63,847 bases of DNA, from positions 1 through 63,847 of the IMG/VR virus record IMGVR_UViG_3300033145_001771. One strand, given 5' to 3'. The DNA is from a virus. The position numbers and the translations under genes were made by a program. This document shows positions 12,189 through 20,614 of the stretch, in pieces. The first letter of the stretch is position 1. Every line of letters begins with the position of its first letter. The notes beneath the pieces were generated by a model. It did not search any database. It was not told where the DNA came from and saw nothing but the letters and a program-made list of their open reading frames with translations.

Positions 12189-14972
12189 GTGTTAATTATA
12201 GTATCACCCTTCAGGTTTGTTAAGCCACAAAAGGCATCAAAATGGTGGTCAAGTAACGAAGTATTTACTTTAGAGGCACTTGCTGATATTGTACCGGAAG
12301 GACGTTACTTTGTATCTAAAAAGTTTGATGGATATAGAGCTCAGTTGCATAAGAAAGGTAAGAATATAAAGCTCTATACTTCTACCGGTCGTGATGTAAC
12401 CAAACGATTCCCTTCTCTTGTTAATGATGCTACTAAATTGATTGTTACGTCTGTAATTTTAGATGGCGAACTTGTAACATATAAAAATGAAAAACCTTTA
12501 CGCAGAACTGCCGTTGCTGATTTAGTAATGGGAAAGGATGAGCCAGATGATTCTGGTATTATATTCCACGTTTTTGATACCATTTACTTTGATGGCAAAG
12601 ATGTTCATAAATTGCCACTTTCTGAACGCATATCATTACTCCACAAACTTAACCAGACTAAGCACATTAGGAAACTTAGTTTTAGTTCTGATGTTAGCAA
12701 AAATGCAGAAGAGTATCTTGTATCTACAACAAATGATTTACTAAAAGCAGTTAAAAAAGTAAGTCGATTGGTAGGTTCGGAAGGTGCTATGGTGAAAAGC
12801 GCCGATGGTATATATGAGTTGGATGGTGAGACAAGAACGTGGTATAAGTTCAAAAAGACATTGCAGGTTGATGCTCTTGTTATTGATAAGAAGCTAATTT
12901 CAGGAGCTAAAGAAACATATCAATATAGTTGTGCCGTTGGTCCAATAACAAAAGAGCTAGCTAATAAGATAGGTGAAACAGCAGTAGTTTATAAAGGCAA
13001 GTTTTATATGAAAATTGGAAAAACATTTAATACTAACGTAAAAGCAAATGTAGGAGACATTATAACTGTTGATGTTCTAGAAATAAGAAAATGGGATGAT
13101 GCTACCTATACATGGATGATTCCAAGAGTAATAGATGTTAGGTTTGATAAAAAGAAGCCTGACCCTCTATCTGTTTTAGATAGAGTTGCTGAAGTAACTC
13201 CTAGAGAGCTATCAAAAGAATTTGTTTTTGATTTTTTACAAGAAGTGAAAATATCAAGATTTTTGCAGAGTAATTATTCGATTAAAACGCTAAAGCTAGA
13301 TATATTCAAACCACCTAAGAAAAAGAAAGCGAGATATGTTATGCAGTATCATGATAGGGGGAAGTCTAGGCACACAGACTTAAGATTAGAGTGGGATGGA
13401 TTTCTAGTTGGTTTAACTTTATTTGACCCCGGACGGATTGGTAAACCTCCCAAGTTGTCTAATAAGCCAGGAATGGATGGGAAGAAGATACAATGCATTT
13501 TCAAACCAAATCAACCTAAGACATGGTTAGACTTTGAAGGATATGTGCCACCAGGCCAGGTGGGAGCGACAGAGAGATTACCTGCCACATTTAAGATTAT
13601 AGATAAGGGTACATTTTTGATGGGCACACAAAAGTCTGATTTCTTAGAGTTCTTTTTATTTGGCAAGCGGTTTAATGGGAGATTTGTAGCTCGCAAAACC
13701 GATTTACCGCCGAGGGGAGAGCCAGGAGAAAGAATTGAAGAAAGGCCAGTCTGGTTATTCTGGAAGCCAAAAGACCAAAGACCATATGTTGGTGTTGATA
13801 ATCCTACAGAAGAACAGTATGTTAAGAGAGCAAAAGAGATTGGATTACCCAATGACTATATAAAAAAATATATACTTCAAAGATTAAATAAAGAATATAG
13901 TATGTCTGATATATATGAGCATCCTGTTGTGCAAGAATTGCTAACACAACTAAGCAATGTTGAAACTAGTGGTAACACACTTCAAAAAACAATGAAAAAT
14001 CATTGTGGGAAGACATTTGTTACTTTATCACTTCCAATAACAAAATATGAAGAGCTAGATAAATCTGATTTTCCATTAGTTGTTGAAGGCATTGCCATTA
14101 GAGAAGGAAAAATGAATGGTGTTTATTATGATGCCAATGAACTTGAAAAGGGATATGATTCTTTGAAAGGGAGATTGATTAAGATTGACCACAGCGATTC
14201 AGTTCGAGACCACATCGGAAGGGTTCTAGATGTTTCATGGAATGATAAACTAAAACAGATTGAGTTTACTGGCGGAATATGTGACCCCGACATCATAAAT
14301 AAAATTAAACACAAGCTAGTTGAGGGTGTTAGTGTTGGAGTCTTTATTGATGAAGAGTCGACAGATAGAGGTCCATCAGCAAAAAACTTAGAATTTGTTG
14401 AAGTTAGTTTGGTGGAGGACCCCGCATGTCCAGGTTGTATGATTAAATTATCAGCAGTGCCGGGGGATACTAATGAAAAGATTTTATTAAGCTCAAAATA
14501 TAATAACAGTAAGGAGGTGAATTCCTCAATGGCAAAAGAAAAGAAAATTGCAGAAGAAGAGGCTGTGAAGGAAGAAACTCCAACCTCAGAAGAGATAGTG
14601 AAAGAGCCCTCGACGGAAGAAGAAGTCAAAACTACTGAAGATGTGACGGAGGCAGAAGCTCCTGCAGAGGGACAAAAATATCCAGCACCCTATCCTCATA
14701 CTCACCCCGAGCTAGAGGAAGCAATTAAGAAATTAACTGCAAGGGTTGATGCGCTTGAAAAGAAGATATCCGAGATGAGTGCGTCTGAGAATGAAGAGTC
14801 TAATGTGGAGCTTGAAAAGACCGATGAAATAGAAGAAATTAAAAATGAGCTTAAACAGCTTAAAGAAGAAATTAGCAAACCTGTCGTAAAAGCTATCAAA
14901 TCTGAGGAAGATGGTTTAGAAGATAAAGATTTTGCAAGGTTGGCACGTGATTATTTAAAGAGGAGACAATAA
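12189..14972 (+). CDS. ATP-dependent DNA ligase / 3'-phosphoesterase / prohead protease / scaffold fusion (927 aa)
   Basis: One uninterrupted frame joins four units. Residues 40-330 form an ATP-dependent DNA ligase core: KFDGYR motif I (lysine 45), DGEL, FHVFD, EGAMVK and WYKFKK, followed by an OB fold. Residues about 380-530 resemble the LigD-type phosphoesterase domain (MQYHDRGKSRHTDLRLEW). Residues about 610-775 resemble an XkdF/S78-type capsid maturation protease: IDHSDSVRDHIGRV, VEGVSVGV with the likely serine, and VSLVEDPACPG. Residues 781-927 are an acidic coiled-coil scaffold. It lies just before the capsid gene where protease-scaffold genes belong. It starts with GTG after ATGAGGTG. 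Self-cleavage could free the ligase; that is inference. Confidence 0.85.
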   Translation: MLIIVSPFRFVKPQKASKWWSSNEVFTLEALADIVPEGRYFVSKKFDGYRAQLHKKGKNIKLYTSTGRDVTKRFPSLVNDATKLIVTSVILDGELVTYKNEKPLRRTAVADLVMGKDEPDDSGIIFHVFDTIYFDGKDVHKLPLSERISLLHKLNQTKHIRKLSFSSDVSKNAEEYLVSTTNDLLKAVKKVSRLVGSEGAMVKSADGIYELDGETRTWYKFKKTLQVDALVIDKKLISGAKETYQYSCAVGPITKELANKIGETAVVYKGKFYMKIGKTFNTNVKANVGDIITVDVLEIRKWDDATYTWMIPRVIDVRFDKKKPDPLSVLDRVAEVTPRELSKEFVFDFLQEVKISRFLQSNYSIKTLKLDIFKPPKKKKARYVMQYHDRGKSRHTDLRLEWDGFLVGLTLFDPGRIGKPPKLSNKPGMDGKKIQCIFKPNQPKTWLDFEGYVPPGQVGATERLPATFKIIDKGTFLMGTQKSDFLEFFLFGKRFNGRFVARKTDLPPRGEPGERIEERPVWLFWKPKDQRPYVGVDNPTEEQYVKRAKEIGLPNDYIKKYILQRLNKEYSMSDIYEHPVVQELLTQLSNVETSGNTLQKTMKNHCGKTFVTLSLPITKYEELDKSDFPLVVEGIAIREGKMNGVYYDANELEKGYDSLKGRLIKIDHSDSVRDHIGRVLDVSWNDKLKQIEFTGGICDPDIINKIKHKLVEGVSVGVFIDEESTDRGPSAKNLEFVEVSLVEDPACPGCMIKLSAVPGDTNEKILLSSKYNNSKEVNSSMAKEKKIAEEEAVKEETPTSEEIVKEPSTEEEVKTTEDVTEAEAPAEGQKYPAPYPHTHPELEEAIKKLTARVDALEKKISEMSASENEESNVELEKTDEIEEIKNELKQLKEEISKPVVKAIKSEEDGLEDKDFARLARDYLKRRQ
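14511..14520 (+). promoter_or_regulatory. Internal ribosome binding site for nested scaffold
   Basis: AAGGAGGTGA is a near-perfect Shine-Dalgarno sequence inside the fusion gene, followed after 8 bases by an in-frame ATG at 14529. It is among the strongest ribosome sites in the window, despite lying within coding sequence. Confidence 0.8.
14529..14972 (+). CDS. Nested capsid scaffold protein (147 aa), internal in-frame start
   Basis: Translation from the ATG at 14529 yields only the C-terminal scaffold of the fusion: MAKEKKIAEEEAVKEE, a Glu-rich linker, then a coiled coil (LEEAIKKLTARVDALEKKISEM and LKQLKEEISK) and a basic tail (ARLARDYLKRRQ) as seen in capsid-binding ends of scaffolds. The plan equals phage lambda C/Nu3, where protease and scaffold share a frame. 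The strong internal ribosome site allows the excess of scaffold over protease that assembly requires. Confidence 0.75.
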   Translation: MAKEKKIAEEEAVKEETPTSEEIVKEPSTEEEVKTTEDVTEAEAPAEGQKYPAPYPHTHPELEEAIKKLTARVDALEKKISEMSASENEESNVELEKTDEIEEIKNELKQLKEEISKPVVKAIKSEEDGLEDKDFARLARDYLKRRQ

Positions 14973-14973
14973 T

Positions 14974-15861
14974 ATGAAAAAATTAGAAGAGTTGGCTGAT
15001 ACTACAACCACAGAAGTTGATGCTGTAATCCCTGAAATATGGTCTGACGAAGTTGAAGCTGCAGCTCAGGCTAGGAGAGTAGCTAGAAACTTTGTAAAAG
15101 TTAATGAAGATTTGAAGAATGGTCCTGGTGATATCATTCATATACCCAAAACCGGCAAAATAAATGCTGTTGCTCTGACAGAAGGTACAGATATCACTCC
15201 AACAGCTCTTGAGTATTCGACTCTAGATTTAACACCTGCTCCTGTAGGTGCTGGAGTTAGAGTTACAAGAGAGGCTGTTGAAGAGGCTAGATTGGATATT
15301 TTGAGAGATGCTACCGAGCAACTAGGCGAAGCACTGGCACAAAAAGAGGACCAGGATATTCTTGAAGCGCTGGCTGGTGCTACTGGTGCAGTTTTATACG
15401 GTGGTGCTAAGAGCTCATCGGCAGAACTGGTGCTTGGGGATGTTCTAACTACAGACCTGATTGCGAGTGGTGTAACTGAAGTTCGTTCTGATAATTACAA
15501 CCCAGATGTCATATTTATTGCACCTGAACAAGAGAGAGCTTTGCTAAAAGATTCTCAGTTCGTTGATGCATCTAAGTATGGCGCAAATGAGGTTGTGCAG
15601 AACGGAGAAATCGGTAAGTATCTGGGTATGAAGGTCATTGTAACTACAAACCTACCAAAGGTGACTGATGGAGCAGCAGGACACAAATGTTTGATATTTG
15701 ATAGTAAACATGCTGGTGCGATAGCTATCAAGCGTGATGCTACTATTGATACAGACTATGAAGTTCTGAAGAGGAGCCATCTGCTTGTAGGTACAATGAA
15801 ATATGACGCAGGCAGACTCAACGATTCTGCAATTTGTGTGTTGGTCGTATCAGACGCATAG
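14974..15861 (+). CDS. Major capsid protein, HK97 fold (295 aa)
   Basis: Size, position after protease-scaffold and composition identify the shell protein. The N-terminal arm (EVDAVIPEIWSDEVEAAAQARRVARNFVKV) leads into the E-loop region GPGDIIHIPKTGKI, then the spine-helix region REAVEEARLDILRDATEQLGEALAQKEDQDILEAL, with IFIAPEQERALLKDSQF and a C-terminal A-domain strand set. The start follows AGAGGAGA and lies two bases after the scaffold stop. No decoration or cleavage site was mapped. Confidence 0.9.
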   Translation: MKKLEELADTTTTEVDAVIPEIWSDEVEAAAQARRVARNFVKVNEDLKNGPGDIIHIPKTGKINAVALTEGTDITPTALEYSTLDLTPAPVGAGVRVTREAVEEARLDILRDATEQLGEALAQKEDQDILEALAGATGAVLYGGAKSSSAELVLGDVLTTDLIASGVTEVRSDNYNPDVIFIAPEQERALLKDSQFVDASKYGANEVVQNGEIGKYLGMKVIVTTNLPKVTDGAAGHKCLIFDSKHAGAIAIKRDATIDTDYEVLKRSHLLVGTMKYDAGRLNDSAICVLVVSDA

Positions 15862-15896
15862 ACAAGTCAATCAGTAAATCTGTACTTTGAGAATCC

Positions 15897-15941
15897 ATGT
15901 GGTATGTGGTAGTTTAAACTCTTTGTTACCATATATCACAT
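15897..15941 (+). terminator. Long hairpin after the capsid gene
   Basis: A 15-bp stem (15897-15911 with 15927-15941, two G-U pairs) encloses a 15-base loop and is followed by TAAATATTTTTATG. It begins 35 bp after the capsid stop. It could be a partial terminator or an mRNA-stabilising element that keeps capsid message abundant relative to downstream genes. Confidence 0.55.
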
Positions 15942-15951
15942 AAATATTTTT

Positions 15952-16191
15952 ATGACAGAAAATGAGTGGATGCAAGACGAACTGCAGTATTTGAGGGAGA
16001 GGATAGATAAACTATCGAATGATACCTCTCATATATACTCTGATATAGCCAAGTTGAAGACTTCTATGGAGCTTCAGCAAATGAATCTTAAACATATTTG
16101 TAAGGAAGTTAAGTCAACTAAGAACTATTTGATGATTTTGCTGATTACAATAATCGGTTCGATGATTACAGGTATTTATGTGATTGTCTGA
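15952..16191 (+). CDS. XhlA-like coiled-coil membrane protein, possible holin (79 aa)
   Basis: An N-terminal coiled coil (LQYLRERIDKLSNDTSHIYSDIAKLKTSMELQQ) precedes one C-terminal transmembrane helix (YLMILLITIIGSMITGIYVIV). This is the plan of haemolysin XhlA-type small membrane proteins found in phage lysis or tail regions. A lysis role is plausible but no endolysin was found next to it. Confidence 0.6.
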   Translation: MTENEWMQDELQYLRERIDKLSNDTSHIYSDIAKLKTSMELQQMNLKHICKEVKSTKNYLMILLITIIGSMITGIYVIV

Positions 16192-16200
16192 GGGAAATAA

Positions 16201-16647
16201 ATGACAAAAGAAAATATTCACGTAAAAGGTAAGGTTTCGCTCACACTTCGGAATGCATTTGATGAAATCGTTGAAGTGAGAGATGCTGAAAACTTAATTA
16301 CGAACGCTGGCTTTGATTTCATTTGCGATGTAATGGGAAACCCAACCCAACCCAATGATATGGGTTGGATTGCGGTTGGTTCTGGTGTTACACCTGCAAA
16401 TGTTACAGATACTGCCTTAGAACACGAACTAGGCAGGGTTGCAAACACATACAGCCATACACCAGGAACTAAAACATACACAGCATCTGGAACTTTTGCT
16501 TCAGGAGTTGCGACTGGACCCATCACTGAAGCAGGTTTGGTAAATGCATCTACCGGCGGCACGCTTCTTAACAGGCAGACCTTTGATGTGATTAACAAGG
16601 GAGCAAACGACTCCTTAGAAGTCAAGTGGACACTGACCTTATCGTAA
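16201..16647 (+). CDS. Virion structural protein, beta-rich (148 aa)
   Basis: The sequence LITNAGFDFICDVMGNP...IAVGSGVTPANVTDTALEHELGR resembles small beta-sandwich proteins common in phage tail-fibre and decoration genes. Gly/Thr-rich, no signal peptide. It follows the holin-like gene by 9 bp. A capsid decoration or fibre-linked role is inferred from position. Confidence 0.55.
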   Translation: MTKENIHVKGKVSLTLRNAFDEIVEVRDAENLITNAGFDFICDVMGNPTQPNDMGWIAVGSGVTPANVTDTALEHELGRVANTYSHTPGTKTYTASGTFASGVATGPITEAGLVNASTGGTLLNRQTFDVINKGANDSLEVKWTLTLS

Positions 16648-16668
16648 CGTTGAACATATTATAAACTA

Positions 16669-16687
16669 TTTTTTCTATTTTTTTATT
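16669..16687 (+). terminator. T-rich tract, probable archaeal terminator
   Basis: TTTTTTCTATTTTTTTATT follows the stop at 16647 by 20 bp. Runs of T are the standard archaeal termination signal. The AT-rich sequence just upstream (ACATATTATAAACTATT) could also be a promoter for the fibre gene. Confidence 0.45.
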
Positions 16688-16696
16688 CGAGGGTAG

Positions 16697-18676
16697 ATGT
16701 GGAAAACAAAATATAGCCCATCCCAGGAAATTTTAAGTCTTAGGAGCTATTCTACAAAACATTTCGAATTAGGTAACGGTAAGCGGGTTGCTATTCTTAC
16801 GGGGTTACTTCACGCTTGGGACGGGCAAAAATTTATAGAATTACCTCCTATACCACAAATAGAAGGTAAACTTTTAGATAAACCGAAAAAATTACACAAA
16901 GTTTTAGACGTTCCCTATTGGGCTTCCTGTGAAGTTCAAGATGGGGGTAGAACGATTCTTATTAGAGATAAGAATAATGTTACCATATGGAAGCATAGTA
17001 ATGTTGCAGTTTATGATGCTGATATTGACCCATATATCAGAGATGAAGAGAATGAAATAATCAGAATTGATAAAAATAAGGTAGTTCCTTCAAAATTTGT
17101 TGTTAAAGGAAACGAAGTTTTCTTGGAAGTTCCCAAGGGGTTAAAATATCCGCTTAAGGTTGACCCAATTGTAGAAATCGGGCAGGGGACGGCGGATGAT
17201 TCGATTTTGCTTCATGCGCTTCCTGACACAAATTATGGTGATAGAGAATATATCCGCACAGTGCCCTATAGTGGTGACCCAGACCGAAGTATAATTAGGT
17301 TTGACTTATCGCCTCTGCCAGCAGGCTCTACTATCACAGATGCGAAATTATATTTATATTGTTGGACTGTGAATGGAAATTGGATAGATAGTGTTCATAG
17401 AGTTAATCATACTACTCCAAACTACGAAACGGATTGGGTAGAACTCGAAGTAACGTGGAATGATTATAAGTCTGGGACTGCTTGGGGGACTGCTGGTGGC
17501 GATTTCAATGCAACTGCGACTGATAGTCTTCTAATTAGTTCAACTGGTTGGAAATATTGGGATGTGACATCTGACTGCGATGCACGTGAAGAAAGAAGCT
17601 GGATTATCAAATCGCCAGAAGATGCCGAGGCGGGATTCTATCACTATTTCCGTTCCAAAGAATATACAGACGACACATCCCTCCGACCGTATTTGGAGGT
17701 TACGTATGAAGTAGGCGGGCAAGTATATACTAAAGAACTTTCAGATACAATCGGACCAGTTAGTGACTTAATTTCAAAGATTAGTGAAAAGATACCAATC
17801 ACAGAAACATTAAACATTGTAGATAGCGTTTCAACAGCCCAACAGATTATAAGAACCTTAACTGAATCACTCACCGTTTCTGATAAAGCGGTGACTGTTA
17901 AGCAGTTCATTAGAAATTTCCAAGAATCGTTGACAATATCTGACGCTAAAGAGACTGTAGGTCATTTTATAAGAACTTTACAGGAGTCAATAAGTATAGT
18001 TGATGCTAAAGAACTTGTTTCTCGGTTTGTAAGAGAGTTAGGAGAAACTGTTGATGTATCTGATAAAGTAGAAACTGCTACCCAATACATAAGAGCATTG
18101 GGTGAATCAATAAACGTATCCGACACTAAAGAATTTGTTTCACAGTTTGTAAGAGACCTACAGGAGAGTCTCAGTGTATCTGACAAAATAGAGACAATTA
18201 GTCAGTTTGTAAAGAGGCTTCAAGAGTCATTTGGTATTTCTGACAAAGTTCAAGTTAGCAGCAGGTTTGTAAGAACCTTACAAGAATCCATTAGTATAAG
18301 TGATGCAAAAGAAATATTTAGCAGATTTATGAAAACGTTACAAGAATCATTTGATGTATCAGATACTGTAGAAACTATTCGGGGGTTTTCGAGAAGCCTA
18401 CAAGAAACACTTGCGGTATCTGACAAAGTGGAGTCTGTCCGCATATTTATAAGAGAATTCCGAGAATCGATTACAGTTTCTGACACACTAACATTTGTCG
18501 GCATAGTTAAATTAATCCGAGTTTCAATTGACATTCTAAAGACAAAGATTGGGATTCTATTCAAGAAGTTAAGTTTGTCGATTAAAGTCGCTTATCCAAC
18601 AATTGATGTAAATATTTTAAAGAGTAAAGTGGAAACTATTATAAAGAAAACAAAAGTAGAGGTTAGTATCGAATGA
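16697..18676 (+). CDS. Fibre protein with DNRLRE-like domain and 20-residue repeats (659 aa)
   Basis: Residues about 170-335 resemble the DNRLRE/disaggregatase-related beta domain: DDSILLHALPDTNYGDREYIRT, SIIRFDLSPLPAGSTITDAKLYLY and the closing SLRPYLEVTYE. This is followed by twelve imperfect 20-residue units of the type QESxSVSDKxETxSQFVRxL (residues 369-608) and a hydrophobic basic C-terminus. Such a protein is probably an adhesin or side fibre contacting the host envelope; DNRLRE domains occur in archaeal surface and polysaccharide-related proteins. It sits between capsid and connector genes, an unusual place for a fibre. Confidence 0.7.
   Translation: MWKTKYSPSQEILSLRSYSTKHFELGNGKRVAILTGLLHAWDGQKFIELPPIPQIEGKLLDKPKKLHKVLDVPYWASCEVQDGGRTILIRDKNNVTIWKHSNVAVYDADIDPYIRDEENEIIRIDKNKVVPSKFVVKGNEVFLEVPKGLKYPLKVDPIVEIGQGTADDSILLHALPDTNYGDREYIRTVPYSGDPDRSIIRFDLSPLPAGSTITDAKLYLYCWTVNGNWIDSVHRVNHTTPNYETDWVELEVTWNDYKSGTAWGTAGGDFNATATDSLLISSTGWKYWDVTSDCDAREERSWIIKSPEDAEAGFYHYFRSKEYTDDTSLRPYLEVTYEVGGQVYTKELSDTIGPVSDLISKISEKIPITETLNIVDSVSTAQQIIRTLTESLTVSDKAVTVKQFIRNFQESLTISDAKETVGHFIRTLQESISIVDAKELVSRFVRELGETVDVSDKVETATQYIRALGESINVSDTKEFVSQFVRDLQESLSVSDKIETISQFVKRLQESFGISDKVQVSSRFVRTLQESISISDAKEIFSRFMKTLQESFDVSDTVETIRGFSRSLQETLAVSDKVESVRIFIREFRESITVSDTLTFVGIVKLIRVSIDILKTKIGILFKKLSLSIKVAYPTIDVNILKSKVETIIKKTKVEVSIE
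17801..18520 (+). repeat. Twelve tandem 60-bp coding repeats
   Basis: The DNA encodes twelve consecutive 20-residue units with conserved ES...SD...F(I/V)R.L positions. The units have diverged enough that the nucleotide repeats are imperfect. They may form a repetitive stalk; copy number could vary between relatives. Confidence 0.85.
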
Positions 18677-18969
18677 TAGAAAAAATCGAAGCGGGAGAGA
18701 CTATCCGCATAAAAGGTACATTTAAAGATATTAATGGCACATTAACTGACCCTTCAAATGCAACATGCACGATTAAGGATAGCACAGACACTATAAAGGT
18801 GGACGCAGAAAGCATGACAAAGGAGAGCACAGGGGTTTGGTATTATGATTACACTGTTCCAGCTGATGGACCGACTGGAACTTGGCTTGTAACTTTAACT
18901 GGAACGCTTGGAACGTTTACAGCGAAAAATGTGGAAGCCTTTGATGTTGAAATTACAACAAATGCCTAG
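18673..18969 (+). CDS. Ig-like virion protein (98 aa)
   Basis: The pattern IRIKGTFKDINGTLTDPSNATCTIKD...GVWYYDYTVPADGPTGTWLVTLTGT reads as one immunoglobulin-like beta sandwich of the type common in baseplate and fibre proteins. It overlaps the fibre gene by 4 bp and is probably an accessory or partner of that fibre. Confidence 0.55.
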   Translation: MIEKIEAGETIRIKGTFKDINGTLTDPSNATCTIKDSTDTIKVDAESMTKESTGVWYYDYTVPADGPTGTWLVTLTGTLGTFTAKNVEAFDVEITTNA

Positions 18970-18977
18970 GTGAGAAA

Positions 18978-19640
18978 ATGACATATACTACATCATTTAA
19001 AGTGCGGCAAATTTCTGGTTTAACAGAAGATGAACTTGCTGATTCTGTTCTTGATAGCCTGATAGAATATGCTGAAGCGGAAGTTCAAAGACAAATCAAT
19101 GTCCGTGCTGTAGATGAAGATTTAAATCCAAACCTAGATGGCACTGGCATTGATGGAGAAAATAAAACTTTTTATACAAAACATTTTCCTATCGCTGATG
19201 TGAATAAAGATTCGGTTGTAGATTCAAATGACATTACGGTTTATGTTTGGGATGATGAGCAAGATGAAAATACAAAAACAGTTGTAGGTGTGGACAGTGT
19301 TACGGCGGATTCAGGCAGAATAGTTTTAACTACAGCACCTTCAAGCGATAGTGAAAGAATATCAGCAGACTATAGTTATCATTTGAACCCAATCGATTAT
19401 TCCCTAGTATCAAAGGCTTGTGATTATTTAACAGCTTATTTATGCGTGTTGAGAAAACACGATATAATGCCTGTTTCATATACGTTAGGTAGGAGTCTAA
19501 AAGTTCAAAAAACCAAGATTGGCGAAAGATTATATCAGCAATATTTAGTTTATCTTAATATGCTCCGTCCAGTCGCTTCTAAAGTCGTTCATGGGACTGA
19601 CATCGTTCAGGCACGGACACATATAAGTTATGAGATGTAA
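18978..19640 (+). CDS. Head-tail connector protein with dockerin-like loop (220 aa)
   Basis: The N-terminal helical part (LTEDELADSVLDSLIEYAEAEVQRQINV) and the C-terminal helices match gp6/gp15-type adaptors that attach to the portal. Between them is a beta insert and the segment DVNKDSVVDSND, a calcium-binding EF-hand/dockerin-type loop. The position before stopper and HK97 gp10-like genes fits the connector series. Confidence 0.6.
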   Translation: MTYTTSFKVRQISGLTEDELADSVLDSLIEYAEAEVQRQINVRAVDEDLNPNLDGTGIDGENKTFYTKHFPIADVNKDSVVDSNDITVYVWDDEQDENTKTVVGVDSVTADSGRIVLTTAPSSDSERISADYSYHLNPIDYSLVSKACDYLTAYLCVLRKHDIMPVSYTLGRSLKVQKTKIGERLYQQYLVYLNMLRPVASKVVHGTDIVQARTHISYEM

Positions 19641-19652
19641 TTCAGAAAAAAA

Positions 19653-20009
19653 ATGAAATACGATTTACAGCACATTTTAAAAGAAGCTGGAGAGTCTGTA
19701 ATTCATTTAACCTATACCGAATACACAGACCCCATCACTGGCGATGTTATTTCGACCCCAAGCAGTGGAACTACCATTACCGCTTGGATTGAAGATATTT
19801 CCGAAACCGATAGGCTTTCAATACCTGGTGAACAGATAGCTGGAGATGCAACCGCTGTTATAGATGCTGATACTGATATTTCAAAGGGGGATAGGCTGCT
19901 TGTAGCTTCTGGACAAGTAGATGAACGGGAATATGAAGTTGTTGATGATATGGTTTTCAGATATGGCGGAGCAAAAGTCTATAAGACATTAACGCTGAGG
20001 AAAGTATGA
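19653..20009 (+). CDS. Probable head closure (stopper) protein (118 aa)
   Basis: A small beta-barrel type sequence with the ending ISKGDRLLVASGQVDEREYEVVDDMVFRYGGAKVYKTLTLRKV, typical of head-tail joining proteins. It overlaps the downstream HK97 gp10-like gene by 4 bp. The assignment depends on order and size. Confidence 0.6.
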   Translation: MKYDLQHILKEAGESVIHLTYTEYTDPITGDVISTPSSGTTITAWIEDISETDRLSIPGEQIAGDATAVIDADTDISKGDRLLVASGQVDEREYEVVDDMVFRYGGAKVYKTLTLRKV

Positions 20010-20440
20010 TACGAATGCGAGTGGTTGGAGATAAAGCAGTTAGGAAAAAGTTATTAACTGCTGGACCTAAAGTAATTACTGCTGTGGACAAAGCAGTCCA
20101 AAAAGGAGCTTTAATGATAGAAGCACAGGCGGTAAGGAATGCGCCAGTAGATACGGGTAGATTAAGAAAAGGTATAAGAGCATCTAGAATAGGTCCAATG
20201 GCATATCAAGTCGGAGTTAGTCGTGATGAAGTTCCATATGCCGAAGTTGTAGAATTTGGTTCATCTAGCCATTCAATTGAAAGCCCTGTTTTTCTTAGAG
20301 GTAAAATTAGAGATTGGAGATACATAAAATCACACCCAGGAACCTCACCACAGCCGTTTTTAAGGCCTGCATTTGATTCCGAGAAAAACAAGGTTAAAGC
20401 AATGATTGAAGCCGCAATACAAACCGCACTAAAAACTTAA
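20006..20440 (+). CDS. HK97 gp10-like tail component (144 aa)
   Basis: NAPVDTGRLRKGI, VPYAEVVEFGS and PQPFLRPAFD are the signature blocks of the HK97 gp10 family, which acts in tail completion and head-tail joining. Length and place after the stopper are typical. Confidence 0.85.
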   Translation: MIRMRVVGDKAVRKKLLTAGPKVITAVDKAVQKGALMIEAQAVRNAPVDTGRLRKGIRASRIGPMAYQVGVSRDEVPYAEVVEFGSSSHSIESPVFLRGKIRDWRYIKSHPGTSPQPFLRPAFDSEKNKVKAMIEAAIQTALKT

Positions 20441-20614
20441 AAGTGTGTTTTTCTTACATTCTTACCCTTTTACCCTTGGGGTTAGAGCATAAAAATAGGG
20501 ATAAACGCCATTACCCCATCGCTTCTCTTGGGTATGAATCAATATCTTTTAAAAGTAACTTTCACGGCGATGCACTTGGGTTTTGGTTGTTATCTCAATT
20601 TCCCTTGACCAAAC
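20441..20614 (+). repeat. Dispersed intergenic repeat, copy A
   Basis: Starts directly after the gp10-like stop. It shares with the reverse complement of copy B the sequence of landmarks: TTTTTxxTA, GGGGTTA, ATAAAAATxGGxATAAACG, CATTACCCCATCG, GAATCAATAxCTTT, GCGATGCxCTxGG. There are no conserved frames. The longest copy together with B. Confidence 0.75.
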
